Assembly (NCBI GenBank): GCA_964035795.1
Contig: OZ038322.1
Location: 21,492,918-21,556,917, forward strand
DNA length: 64,000 nucleotides
Origin: Pterobdella sp. o SKG-2022
Taxonomy: Eukaryota; Annelida; Clitellata; Hirudinida; Piscicolidae
Direction: 5' to 3'
The first letter of the stretch is position 1; the number at the start of each line of letters is the position of its first letter. The notes beneath the pieces are model-generated. The model searched no databases and was not told the DNA's origin. It worked only from the letters and a program-made list of their open reading frames with translations. Shown piece by piece: positions 13,650-25,843 of this stretch. A program made the translations under genes and the position numbers.

Positions 13650-13856
13650 ATTGATTGTAAAGAAGTTTTTATGGAAAAACTGTAGCCCTTTTGAGTTTTT
13701 CCATCGTTCATCGTCCTTATAATTCAAATTTTGTGGGGTTAGACGCAAATACAAATTGTGTAACAAATGCTAATTGTTGACCCAACACGGCATCGAACTC
13801 GGTACTTTTGGATAATTAGTCTAACACTCTACCACGGGCTATACACGGGCCAAATG
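13650..13856 (-). mobile_element. tRNA-derived SINE
   Basis: On the minus strand a tRNA-like head runs from about 13852 to 13780. It has an A-box-like segment TAGCCCGTGGTAGAG and a B box GAGTTCGATGCC (13800-13789), separated by an anticodon-arm-like TTAGA..TCCAA. The arms are imperfect (no clean acceptor stem), so it is not a working tRNA. An unrelated body follows (ACGATGAACGATGGAAAAAC, then AAAAGGGCTACAG), ending near 13650. RNA polymerase III boxes plus a non-tRNA body are the mark of a SINE. I found no second full copy in the window and did not define target-site duplications. Confidence 0.65.
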
Positions 13857-14042
13857 TTTATTTATTAAAGAAATATTCTGTTGGAATTTTTCATTAGATT
13901 AAAATGTACAGTGCACCCCAACTTTATCCCACTATTTAAATTCTTTGAATAGCTGAAAACACTAACACACTTTTTTCGACTTGAAAATACGGATGAAACT
14001 TTTGTGCGAAAGTTTTCAAGGTTTACAAAAACTCCTTGGCAG

Positions 14043-15442
14043 GTAAGAAAGAAAGTGCTGCTGATGGTGGTTATTCAATTAGTGTTCAATGTAAGCAGCC
14101 GTGAACTACCCTCTCACAAATTCCACAGTCCAAACGATGGAGACTACAAGAGTTTCAGCGATAAGGAAAGCCTAATGAAAGATCGACTTGAGAGATATGT
14201 GAATGGCATGGACTCCAACGAAAATGACATTTTTGGCGGGTTTCTTCGTCGTTTTAATGCACAAAATATCAAAAGATATGATTACTTGAAAAAGTAGGAA
14301 ATTTAAAAATTATTGAATTTTAAAACGTCAGTATTTTTTATTTTATCATTGTATATAATTGCGATTGATTTCTGAGAAATTCAATAGATTGGGTTCATTA
14401 AAAAAGTTTCAATTTTAAGACACTTGAAAATGGAACTTTTCACGTTTATTTAATGTTATATTGAGGAAATTTTACTCCCGAAATGTTTGCATGGTTTTGA
14501 AAATAAACTTTTAATTAATTCAGAAAATGGAATAAATTTTCTTATAATTGATAAAAAAAATTAGAAATAAACTTTGATAATGATTTGAAGACGTCATGAA
14601 GAAAAACTATTTGGAAAGGTCTTGCAAGAGAATTACGACACAATCATCGAACCCAAAGGTGAAAGCCTTGAGAACTTATAAATTATACTTTTCCTTATTG
14701 TCTACCAATAGTTCAGCGTTTTAAAAATTTTAAATATTGATTGAAGATATTTTAGTAGAGTTAAAATAAATTTAACGATTTTCGGCTTAACTTTTAGAAT
14801 AATTGAAGGTTGTTTCAAGATGTTTCAAGATATATTGTTCAAATTTAATGGTGGTCGATTTTTTCTTCAACATGTACCTTCGTCATTATTTTCTAACTTG
14901 ATTTAGCAGAAATTATTTCGAAAATTTCCATCTAAACATTTTCAGAGTAAACTTTTAATAATTTCGATAAAAAAATTTTTTAAAAACCTGTCATCTAAAT
15001 AAAAAGGGCGTCGTTACAAAATTAATCTAATACACTACCTCGCTAGATCACGCTCATACTCAAATTCAGTATCACCTGTTTGATTGTGTTTCCAAGTTTT
15101 TCTGATACCAGAATATAAAATTTCACTAAAAAATTTTTCTTAAAAAATTTGCACACAAATTGGTTGAAGAAGGCTTAAAGATTACAGTTTTGATGAATTA
15201 AAAACGTTAACCTTCAATATAAAGTATTTTATACCTATCAATGCCAAACTTTCTTTTGATAGTTATAAAAAATTAATTTATACTGAAAATTTCAACTAGT
15301 TCCTCAAATATCCAAACGCAACATGGGCTACAAGTCGGAACAAGAGATGAGAGATGCCTTCGGTAATGGAATGGTTGACATTATTCTCATGATGAATAAA
15401 AGTGGACGCCCTCTTCACAACAGCAAAGGAAGATTCCGTTGA
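14043..15442 (+). CDS. Unrecognised secreted protein with many dibasic sites
   Basis: Three exons join in phase: 14043-14293 (acceptor TTGGCAG), 14591-14658 and 15300-15442, ending in TGA: 153 residues plus an unseen 5' exon. The visible N-terminus is a signal-peptide-like core (RKKVLLMVVIQLVFNVSS) after a CAG acceptor; the first in-frame ATG would leave only a short leader. The chain has no cysteine and many paired basic residues: LRR, IKR, LKKKR and SKR. After SKR comes NMGYKSEQEMRDAFGNGMVD and about ten more residues to SGR, a possible C-terminal amidation site; the chain ends KGRFR. This architecture suggests a neuropeptide or hormone precursor, but I recognise no family, and a small basic secreted protein is equally possible. 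Its 3' end faces the SPR-type receptor. The exon phases are seen; the function is inferred. Confidence 0.55.
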
Positions 15443-16167
15443 AAATGTAACAACTTGAAAAATTCATTGTTCAAAAGTTTTTGAATGTTTTGATAAGAAA
15501 AGCTCTCAAACTGCTAATTTAATTCTTGATTTTTTGAAGTTTTCAATATCAAGCTCGTCATGAAAGTTGAACATTTTTTGCGAGTGAATTATGGGAACAT
15601 GTTTAAATAAGTATCACTTTGTTTTAATTGAATTTATAATAAAAAAGCTTTCAATCAACAGAGTTTAATCATGACAACTCCTGGCGAACAAATCTTAATG
15701 AAAGAAAATCCAACTAACGTGACACTATATTTTATTCAAGTTTAACACGTTTAAAATAAAATTCTCACAATATTTTGTCACAATTTTGGTGTAAAAATGA
15801 ATTAAACACATATTAAAAAAATTATTTGATAAAATGATTTCAAAAAGAAAATCAATTACAGATTATTCTAATTTTAAAAATTTTCTATTTTTTCCATTCA
15901 TTCAAACTTTTCTATTGTTTAAAAGTAAAAGCCTTTTTCAGATTATCGGTTTTTGTTGAATGGTGTCAATTTTAACATAATCACAAATAGTGTACAAAAC
16001 TAATAGATTTGAAAAAATTATATTTTTGCACAAGCTACTCACTGCACAATGTTTCTAGCGGTTAATATGATGGGTTACAAACCAGTATCAACATTACTAT
16101 GCTTTCATATCAGGATGACAGAATAGCTTAAATCAAAAAGAGGTGTACAAACACAAAGTATTTTTTA

Positions 16168-16266
16168 ATCTGAATCACGAAGCTTCTCGTAGGCCTAACA
16201 TTTTTTACCAAGTCATTATCATTTGATAATGTAAGTTAGGTTTACGAAAAGCTTCGTGATTCAGAT
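16168..16266. repeat. Long hairpin, 32-bp arms
   Basis: Arms 16168-16199 and 16235-16266 are inverted copies matching at 29 of 32 positions (ATCTGAATCACGAAGCTT at the outer end), around a 35-base loop. It sits about 200 bases past the stop of the GPCR, so it could lie in its 3' untranslated region. It could be a foldback MITE or a small-RNA precursor. No transposase-type terminal motif was recognised. Confidence 0.75.
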
Positions 16267-16469
16267 AATATTTATATCAAGAATATATAGTATTATTTTG
16301 CTTTGAGTAACCGTGCCATAAAACACCAAATATATTCAAGGTGAGGTACTTGGGATATTTTCAACAACATAATGAATTTTCTAGAAAACTATATAAAAAT
16401 TACTTTCATTCACAAGTTTTTAGAGTATTTTTCACAGAAATATGTCGAAACACCTTCTAATATTTTACT

Positions 16470-17627
16470 TTAGACACCCCCTGTGTTGCCATCCAGTGTC
16501 AACATACATGTATTTTTATCTGAGAATTTATTTTTGTTCTTGTTTATGGTCATTTCAATAATTTCACTGCTTTCTTTCTTTTTTATATTTTGAGACTTTG
16601 GCATGATTTCTTCTTCAGTAGTGCTGTGGCATTCAAACAACTTTTTAAATGATTTTCGAAACTGGCTACTCATTCTACAGTAGATGAAAAAGTTCATTGG
16701 GTAAGTCAAAAGTATTGAGAAGTTCAAAAACATAGCTATAGTGTCTATCCCTTCTTTAGGAAGTAAATATTTAGCCGTAATGTAAAGAAGAAGAAAAATA
16801 GCCAAAGGAATCTCCACTAAGAGAAAAACTGCCACCACAACCACCAGCATCAGTGTTGTGCGGTTGTTCTCTTTCAGCCTGTTGCCTTCCATTCTCATGT
16901 TCTGCTTCAGTAGTTGCCTTTTCCTCCGACCAGCCTTTCTCATCGCCCTCACCAAAACCGTATTAAACAAACTTAGCAAAATGCAAGGAATCAAATTCAC
17001 AAAAATAACTCTACACAACAGATACATTTGTAAAAGAGCATCTTCATAATTTGGAAAAAGGGGTTTATCATCGCATGCAATAATTGATATATTTGATAAT
17101 TTAGAAGTGACATTTACTGAATAAAATTCAAGTTGGAAATAATTGTATGAATGGAAAATCAACGAGAATAAATAAACACCTAATACAGTTTGAATACTTT
17201 TACGCATTGTGCACAGAGATTTAGCCGTAGTTGGTCGACAAACCATCAAATACCTTTGAGCAGCGAGGCAAACTGTAAGCCAAATAGATGCCGTATGAGC
17301 TGCGGTTGGCAGATAATCTATCAAAAAATGATAAAGCTTGCACCAGCTGTAGGGAATCCAGTCATGGTAGTTGTTTGTGGTGTAAAAAGTGAGATAGATT
17401 GGCAAAGGAAATATGCCTGCTAGTGTGTCCGACACAGCCATTGCCACAAGAAATACATTAGTCGGAGTTCTAAGATTTTTACGACATAAGATTGCACACA
17501 CCAGACTATTTGTAGCAATGACACAAAATATCACCAAGGGAGAAAGGTATCCGAACAATAAGGTGACCCAAGGATTGCGGTCAAACTCATGAGGCTCATG
17601 GAATGTGAGGTTGCTGTGTGGATCCAT
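16470..17627 (-). CDS. SPR: Sex peptide / myoinhibitory peptide receptor-like GPCR
   Basis: Intronless 385-residue class A receptor. There is an N-glycosylation site NLT at 6-8. TM1 is about 24-47; TM2 about 57-82 contains TPTNVFLVAMAVSDTLAGIF. Cys96 and Cys185 can form the extracellular disulfide. TM3 about 97-128 ends QRYLMVCRP, with QRY replacing DRY. TM4 is about 143-165, TM5 200-225, TM6 257-283, and TM7 297-317 reads LLTYPMNFFIYC. HTASIWLTVCLAAQRY and YPMNFFIYC are hallmarks of the sex-peptide-receptor family, whose ancestral ligands are myoinhibitory peptides and which usually couples to Gi/o. The tail (about 68 residues) is rich in K, N, S and E. The start is the only good ATG before TM1. 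A splice acceptor at 17723-17724 (exon from 17722) and a short upstream ORF precede it, so the gene has at least one 5' untranslated intron. Confidence 0.93.
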   Translation of the reverse strand: MDPHSNLTFHEPHEFDRNPWVTLLFGYLSPLVIFCVIATNSLVCAILCRKNLRTPTNVFLVAMAVSDTLAGIFPLPIYLTFYTTNNYHDWIPYSWCKLYHFLIDYLPTAAHTASIWLTVCLAAQRYLMVCRPTTAKSLCTMRKSIQTVLGVYLFSLIFHSYNYFQLEFYSVNVTSKLSNISIIACDDKPLFPNYEDALLQMYLLCRVIFVNLIPCILLSLFNTVLVRAMRKAGRRKRQLLKQNMRMEGNRLKENNRTTLMLVVVVAVFLLVEIPLAIFLLLYITAKYLLPKEGIDTIAMFLNFSILLTYPMNFFIYCRMSSQFRKSFKKLFECHSTTEEEIMPKSQNIKKKESSEIIEMTINKNKNKFSDKNTCMLTLDGNTGGV

Positions 17628-17656
17628 TTCACAGGGTTATTTTGTGAAGTGAAGAC

Positions 17657-17692
17657 TTAACATTGAAAAGGTTGAAGTGTATTCTTTGGCAT
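17657..17692 (-). promoter_or_regulatory. Upstream ORF in the GPCR 5' leader
   Basis: An 11-codon ORF (MPKNTLQPFQC, then TAA) ends 29 bases before the receptor ATG. It lies in the leader exon that starts at 17722 after the acceptor TTTTTGCAG. Such ORFs commonly lower translation of the main frame; here that is inference from position only. Confidence 0.4.
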
Positions 17693-17722
17693 TTTTTCGT
17701 TAGTTTTCAGATCATTTGTACT

Positions 17723-20700
17723 CTGCAAAAATATTTCTTTCAAATAAAAAATGAATTAAAAAGTTTTAATTTAAAAATTGAATTAAAAATAATTTGTATT
17801 ATTTAGGACTAATTGCCGATTAGATCAAAAGTGACGAATGTTTTTTGCAAAGGTTAACGAACTCGCTCTTATTTTTGAAACATACATATATTTTCAACAT
17901 TTTGAAATTTTAAAAACTTTTCAAAACATTTACACAAGACAATAACTCTAAATCTTTGAAAAAATCTTTTCTTCAAGATAGTCTTGTTTATTGAAATTAT
18001 GATATGGAAACATTATATATATATATTTTTTTTTTTCATAATTTATAACGTTGTGAAGACAATAGATCACTTCAAATTTTTGTATCTTCAAACGTGAATC
18101 GGCAGAAAACTTAGTTCATAATTCGATGACGGTAAATTGAATAATTTTTTTAAATGAATAATTTTGTTTTCAATCATTAATAAATAACAACCTTTTTTTA
18201 GTTGATGTATAGGAAACCTTAAGACATGAGATAGTTTTATGAGTAGCAACTTGATAAATTTATTAAAAAAAAACATAAAAGAAGCATTAATTTTTGATGA
18301 TAGACACATATTTTTAGAGTATTTTATGAACTAAGTCTCTGCATAACCATTTGAAGTTTAATTTTTTTTAAATTTCACTTTTATTTTTGAATTTCAATCA
18401 TTTTAAAATAATGACACCAGTAATACTTTTTTTGTAGTTCAAGTTAATTAATAAAATCAGATTGACTTTTCGATATTTTCTTTTTTATATGCTTTCTGAG
18501 TCGGTATTTCTATTTGAATCGTTAAGAATTCATAAAAACTTTATTTTGAAATTTTTGAAAATAGAGACTCAAACTTTTTACTTTTTATTCAAAATGAATT
18601 CAACTTTTTAAAGCCTCAAAAAGGTTTTTAGCTGAAATTGATTTTTTTCGTTTTTTTGTCAGATTAGAGAATGGCCTTTTTTTATTTTTTGTTGAATGAA
18701 CATCTTTGGAGTCTAATGAAAAACATAAACATCAAAAAACTGAAAAAGCAAATTAAAATATTAAAAAATTTTGAGAAAAATATTAAATAGTTTAGATTTA
18801 TTTCATCATCTTTGAAAAATGAAAATTTTCATCTCAAAACTAACATGAGCTACCTGACAATGAACTTGTATTCAAACCTAAAATTCACATTTTTTATATT
18901 GTTTGTAATTGTTAAACGTAACTGAATATCATATATATTTGAATAAAAACATTTTTAGGAGTTTATTTCATTCCACGAAGCTTTCCAAAAATGAACTTAC
19001 ATTATCAAGTAAAAATAAGAATAAAAAATAACAGATTATAAATTTATTTTTTGATCTGTGCAAATGTTGCTTAGATACCATAATGTTTTCAAAAAAAATT
19101 TGGAAGCTGAAAAACTTGGATTATGAAAAAATTTTTTTTCGATAAATTCGTCATTATAACTGAAACATACAAATGTTAAAAACTACAAACGAATTAAAGA
19201 TCGCCACGGAAACTAGTGACAAGAAAAATTGATTTTAACTCAAGTGATTTTCCAGTGAGTATAAAAAATTAAAATCTATTCAAAGTCAAATTTAAGAAAA
19301 GCTTCTTCAATGAAGATTGCTAGAAACATAAATTGAAACTTTTTTTCAAAACTTTTCAATTTAGAAAAAATATATATCAAAAAAATCTAAACCTTTGTAA
19401 AAAATATTGGAAAATATTTGAAGATACCATCAAGAAAGCGAATCTACTGGCAAAAGAATATTTCATCTTATTATTTTGCATAGTTTTTTAAACACTTTAA
19501 ACTCGTTCATTACACTCTTTTTTATTTCTGCTTCCCCACCTACACTGAATCTGTGGCCCAATATTTCACCAAAATCTTTATACCCGAAACTTTTCTTATC
19601 TTAAAGTCAAATAAACTACCTTTGCGACGACCATATGAATTCACATTTTTTATCTCAAAATATTTATCATTCATTTGTTGTTCATTATTAAAACTTGGAA
19701 TTAGATGGGACAATTGGAATATAATAGTATTTTTTCCTCGATTGAAATACACAATCTGGAGGACCTTTGCAAGTTCAGGTTAAATTCTAACACATGAATT
19801 TGTTTCGAAACATTTGAAGCATTTTTAGAGAACATATTATCTGGTACAGCTGAAAAAATATCTTATATAGCTTACAAAAATTTTTCATCAAAAATCTACA
19901 GAATTATAATCATTATAGACTTTTTATTATTTATATAGAAAAATAATTTTCAAATGACATATGAATCATTTCAAATGCTTAGATAAAGTATTACGAGCAA
20001 ACTGGTAAAAAACTTGAATAAATTAGTGATTGCTTCTTATTTGTAAATCGAATTAAGATTTTCTATCGGATTTTAATTTTGAAGTTGAACTTATTCTATT
20101 TAATCAGTCTCGTGCATTGCGCTTTTTCAAAATTATGTGTCTCAGCTTTTATCCCATTCCTTATATGCATAATAAAATCATTTCAAGTTTTTAATTCTGC
20201 CAATGACGTTAAATTAATCTGTACAGGCAAGGATAGTTGTGACCAGGTTGCCTTAGAGTCGTATGCATGAGATGTCAAACTCAACATCCAAATTTAAACT
20301 AAGGTTTTTCAATTCAAATTCACTTTGTTTTATTTATTTATTTATTGACCCACCCTTTTTAACAAATTTCATAGGTGCTTTCTGATCCGAATTTTTCGCG
20401 AACTTGAGTATTTAGTAGTTTTGAGATACATTAAAGTTTGAAAAAATCTAGTGAGTACAACCTTATCATAAATCTTTGAGCCATTAAATGGAGTATTATC
20501 AAGATGAAGACAGGATTTTTCAAAAACTCTGTTCAATCTTCATATTTTAAATACTACTAACAACGGGCAAGCTTTTTTTATTTATTATCCTACTTCAACT
20601 TACTCAAATCTTCACTTTTACCCAACTTCATTATTTTTTTCCAGTATTGTTTTTTCCACTAAAAAACTGGAAATACTTAAAAAAAGTGGTTTTTAAATAA

Positions 20701-23700
20701 ATTTTTTTAAAACCTTTTTTTAAGCTATATTTGAAAACTAGAAAGCTTACTACTTTCATTACTATGAATAAATACATTATTTTATTGAATTGAAACTTTA
20801 GAAATAGTGCATGAACCCTAGAATAATGAATTTACTATGACTTGATTCATTTCCCATTGTAATCGGTCATTGTATTAAGTGAAGAATGAATCTGAAAATT
20901 GTTATAACAAGCTCTAGAGCTAACTGAACCATATGAAAAATCAAAATTTTGAATTAAACAACAATTACTATATTTAAGAAAGTTTTTTACCATTTTTCAA
21001 AAATAAACTTAAATCTCATTTCTTTTAATTCACAAACCCTTCTGCTTGACGGATTTGTTAACTAAAACTTTGGTTCTTATATTTTTTTATTTCCCCATTT
21101 GTTGCTACCATTTGCTGTTGAACACAAAAGTTTTTATTCTGATTTTTCAAAAATAAATCAAATCAAAATTAATTTCATGAATCTTAACTATACGCTCGTT
21201 TCAATTAATTTCATATTAAAACTTTTGTTCTCATCGTGATTTATGACTTCATGCTGAAATACTCACATGTAAAAACTTCTGTTAAATAAAAAAAATCCAT
21301 AAAAAAGAAATTTAAATTGAAATCATAAAAAGACTGAAAAGTTATTTATATAGTTAGATATTTTTGCATCAGTTTTCATTAATTTCAAGTTTGGGTGCTT
21401 AGAAAAAATGAAGAGAAAATCTAAAGTAATAAGGATACAAAATATAATTTTTTCAAAATTTCCTGAAGATTACATTTATTTTCTAATTGAAAATTGGCAA
21501 AAAATTTATTTCAAATAACCACGTTTAAATAAAAAACCAATAAGTATAGAAAATAAATTCATGACTGCCAAACCACCATTACTTTCCTGCATTGAAAGTT
21601 CATTAAAAAATAAAAATTTGTTAATTTATCAACTTTCCAATTTTCGCTTCGTGATAAAATGTTTAAATTTTAAAAGCATGGGCAACTATTTAGAATGAGT
21701 ATATAAATCTTCTTGGATATTCTTGAAGATCATCGAAACAAATTTAGCATAAAAAAGATTGAGAAAATTTTTCAAGAGAGTACTTGATTGTAATTTTTTG
21801 AAAAATTTTCACTTTCACTTGTTATGCACTTGAGCGCGAAACAATTCAACAAAAACACAAGTTTGAAATATTTTTTTATTTAGAAACATTTGAAGTTGAT
21901 AAATTATTTTTTATAAATATTTTAAAAAAACTCATAGAATATTATCAGTAGGCAAAAAATGAAAAAATTCAAAAGACAATACTTCAATTAGTAAAATCAA
22001 ATCAGTGTCCAAAAAAGGTAACTAATTCAATCAGCCCGATCAAACCTCCAATATTTATTTCGAATCAGTGCCATAATAACATCAACATTAGTTTTTATTT
22101 AGGAATTTATCTTTTGTTCAACTATTCACATATTTTATTGATTTTGCACCACTCAACCCCACACCTCAGATAAACTGTGGTTGAAATCTCTGCACCAATC
22201 ATATCCCAGTTGTCAAAATCATTCAACTGATAACTTGCTTCATTATTGAACAAAAAAAAATTTCAATATGAAATAAATACAGTTAAATATTTCTATTTAA
22301 AAGAATTCCAAACAACTGAAACCTCTCAACAAAAATAAATTAAAAATGATGAAAATATCCAGCTAAGTTATTAAGCCAAATGGAATTTTAATATAGATAA
22401 AATCTGATACAGTTTTTCGGTTGTAAATTGACTCATTTAAAGTGAAATAGCCGTAAATAAGGCTAGAAACATTTGAAAAGAAACCGCAAATATACTTCAT
22501 AAAAATCAAATTTACTTTGCATTCCTTTCTAAAGATGATTTCAAAAACTTTCAAATTGAAAGTTAGGAAAAATAGATTAATTTTTGTAATGAAAAATTCA
22601 GTTTCCTGTCTTGGGCTTAAAATTTAAATGTCGATAAATAAAAAAAAACTCTACATACGATTTTTCTTCATTCCTATTTAAATAAACAGAAAAAACAATG
22701 CTTATACGATTCAATACAATAATCTGATGTGTTTACCCATATGTATTAAACTTCAATTAGCCAAACATTACTCAACCTTATTGCTTGGTGGCCCTATTTT
22801 GGTGTATCAGTCACTAGCGCACAAAACATTCCGAAACACGAAGCTACAGAAGACTAATTTTTTTTAATGAATATAGTAGTAAAATGAAAAAACTTAAAAC
22901 CAATTCATGAATTATTCTTTTTATCATGATTATTTCTAAAATTAATCAAAGAAAACTCAGAAATGTTCAAAAGTTTGCTTGTGCTTCCTTTACAACGTCA
23001 ACAGACGTTTTGAGATATTAATTAGACTAAAATTTTATTTACTGGAAACAGCACAAAAGTTTTTGATAAAAAAAACAAAGTTATTTGCAAATATAACCAC
23101 ATTATCAAGTGCTAATAAAACACGGCAAAAGAAAAGTTTGCATTTTCGATCGATACGCCTTTGTGTTTTTAGGCCGTCAACTGATGAGTTATCGCTAAAA
23201 GTAAGCTAATTTAAATAGGATGCCCAGAAACTGTAAGTTTTTTAAAGTGTGGTTAAACATAAGATCATAAGTAGAATGATTACTGAGCGGGGCCTTGAAA
23301 ATTTTAAGTTAAAACATATTTTTATCAAGTAATGAATGTAGATAAGATTTTGCATCGCTAAATCTTTTATATAAAAATTTTCGTTTAATGAGTGAATTAA
23401 AAGGCAAAATAAGTTTTATTTTGTGAAAAAGAAACTCAGTTATGGTTTCATAAATAATAGGAACCATTTAGTCAATTATTGTTTGATCAAGCAAAAATGC
23501 TTGAATAATGCAATTGCAAAAAAAACAAGGCTTTTATTAAATGAAGCTTTTAATTTTCCAAAGCTTGTACAATGAAAAAAATTAATGTAGAAATAATTCA
23601 AAATTGTTGAAATTTTCCATCAATTGTAAACATTAAATTGAATATCAAAGTTTAACAATTTCCTGAGAGCGTATTTTGTTTATTTACAACAAAATTAACA

Positions 23701-24169
23701 CCACAATTTAATGTAGAATGAATTCATAATTCTTTTCATGTTTAATTTATATTCATCAAAGTAATTTAAATTTTGAAGCTGAGTTTCAATGCCCTTTAAA
23801 CGCTTGAAAAAGCGCTGAAAGCGCAAATATGTAGAGATGAGTTGGCAATCATTTTTGAATTTCTTTCTAAAGTCACTAAATTTTTTTTTGCCACTGCTAC
23901 AGACAAAATCTTTTGAGAAATGTTTTTTTTTTGTATTGCATCAAAATAGAATTAATAAAGAGATAGTTTTTGTTTTTTCTAAAATGGTTGAAATACTTCG
24001 TCATCATCACTGCATAGGTCATACTGATGAGTAGAACACGTTTAGCAAGTTGATTGATGTTTTACGCCACTTCATTATCCTCAAATTTGCCTGAGTTACA
24101 ATTAATCAAAAAATTGATTTTCTACGCAAGTACAAGTAATATATTCTCCTATTTCCATAATTATCTTAG
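17723..24169. other. AT-rich, gene-poor stretch
   Basis: Mostly A/T-run sequence with a TA/T tract at about 18016-18034. Weak coding-like patches occur, none with a full set of splice signals: about 19540-19790 (open on both strands), 20079-20270 plus (hydrophobic, no ATG), 22165-22230 minus (a 21-residue frame between an AG and a GT) and 24003-24047 minus (14 codons ending in a stop after a good acceptor, CTACTCATCAG). I do not call genes from these. Confidence 0.4.
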
Positions 24170-24276
24170 CGATGATTTTTCATGATGTATGTTCGGTCTG
24201 CGGTAGTTCTAGTGTAACTCACAAATTTAGACTATTTTCAACAGATTTCCATAAGTTTGAACTTATAAGGTTCTTT
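24170..24276 (+). CDS. Candidate exon with C-x2-C motif
   Basis: Between an acceptor (TTATCTTAG) and a donor (TTT|GTGAGC) lies an open frame of 35 codons: MIFHDVCSVCGSSSVTHKFR, then LFSTDFHKFELIRFF. The CxxC followed by an LFS and hydrophobic spacing recalls the first half of zinc-binding domains such as zf-AD, but the second cysteine pair would have to be in another exon that I did not find. It starts with an in-frame ATG two bases after the acceptor, so it could be a first coding exon. Isolated and unassigned. Confidence 0.25.
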
Positions 24277-25489
24277 GTGAGCAATGGCAATCTAAGGATA
24301 AGCTTGTATCTAGAAATTTCGTTTTCTTGAATTTTTTAAATTATGAGCATAACATGTTCAATGAGTTTTTTTCTTTAAAAAAAAAATTATAAATTATTTT
24401 CGAGTAGAATAATTAATCAAAACATATTTTTATGATAAGGCTAAACCTATACAAAATTATAACTGTTTTTGCTCAAAAAATGTACTAAAGTTTCTCTAAT
24501 AAATCGACGTTAAAAAATTGTTGAAGATTGTTTATAAGTACATTGAGATGTTGGTAAAAAGTTAAGAAGTTAAACAAAAATATGTTTAACGTAAAAAGTA
24601 AAACTTGGAAGTTTTCCTAAATAAAAATTTAAGATTGTTTTGACATTTGAATAAACAAAAAAATTTCCAAAACATTTAAAAAAAACCTTTAATTATGAAT
24701 TTCACGTGAAAAATGTGGTCATTATACTTTTATTTCACAAAAACCTCCGATTTCGATGTTTAGTTAAACCTTGCGATAGCTTTTTCAAAAAAAGCATCAA
24801 GAGCCAAATGTACTACAAAAATTTGAAAATACGTTTTAAAATTGTCCGAAAAAAGCATCATGTAATGAATCAAATTTTTTTGGTTGTTTATGGCTTGAGA
24901 GCCAGTACAGAGAGTCAACTGCATAATAGGGAACTTGTTCGATTTACGCTTTGATGCAAATAGCATGTTTATTTGAGAGGGACCCAACGCCATTAATGTC
25001 TTTATATCTAGAAGTTACTAAAAATTTTTAATCAGTTTTAAAAGCCATTAAAAAAAAATCCAAAATTAAAAAACAACTTAATTTAATACCTCAAAAGTGT
25101 ATTATAACATGTTAACCCTGGCTACGTCTAAACAAATCTTTTGAAATCGATGTTTACAGATGGTCTAATGAATCAACTGCTTCAACAATAAAACAGTTTT
25201 CCTTAGTAACTTCCAAGTTTAATTATTAAGAATTGTTTTTCTGAACTTTTAAGATCAGGGTTTTATTTATGAACGCTGATGAACGATGGAGCTTCATACT
25301 AATTTCAGTTGCGATGCTTTGAGATCGAAGTAGCTGATAAACTTGCTATTTGCGTTTTGAAGCGTTTTTTGAAAATGCACGAAACATTTTTCAAATTTAT
25401 CACTATAACAAAGAAAAAGTGTAGAACTAAAATATTTACACCGGAGTTTTTAATATTATCTACCCGAAAAAAATGAAAAAGCCAGAGTG

Positions 25490-25843
25490 CTAGTTCGCCA
25501 ACACATTATAATGCCTAATGGAAAATAAGTTTTTATATTTTTCAGTTTTTAAATTATATTCAACTACTTTTTGAAGAATAGTTTTGAAATTGTATGGTTT
25601 TGTGCAAAGCATAGAATGATGGAAATGCTGAAGTTTACTTGGTGAAACTAGTAAATCCAGCCCAGATTGAAAAGGCAAAGACTTGCAAGTTTTCACATGA
25701 AAGGTCTTTAATAAAAGATTTATGAGCAATTGTTGTTTAGTTCTACTTTCGAATTGATTGGACTTTTGAATCTTAAGCGCTGCAGTACTCATTAACTTTA
25801 CAACTTGCCAATAAAATTGAAACTTAATTGCATTCTTGAACAT
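25490..25843 (-). CDS. Hypothetical 117-residue ORF
   Basis: A true ATG (25843) opens 117 codons to a stop at 25490. Such a length is uncommon by chance in DNA this AT-rich. The product is basic, has no signal peptide or obvious membrane segment, contains three cysteines (KTCKSL, SMLCTK), and begins with a stretch that could be amphipathic (MFKNAIKFQFYWQVVKLMST). I recognise no family, and no neighbouring exon was found. It may be a small gene, a decayed exon or chance. Confidence 0.2.
   Translation of the reverse strand: MFKNAIKFQFYWQVVKLMSTAALKIQKSNQFESRTKQQLLINLLLKTFHVKTCKSLPFQSGLDLLVSPSKLQHFHHSMLCTKPYNFKTILQKVVEYNLKTEKYKNLFSIRHYNVLAN

Noticed and set aside
14218..14260. FGGFLRRF in the secreted-protein gene resembles the opioid core of dynorphin/nociceptin.
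   Set aside because: The match is eight residues, lacks a dibasic site before it and the N-terminal Tyr, and opioid precursors carry conserved cysteines absent here. Treated as chance.
22030..22230. Minus-strand frames with KYWRFD, reminiscent of a hemopexin repeat, next to an exon-like block.
   Set aside because: No acceptor joins them, a stop follows at once, and the motif is only six residues.
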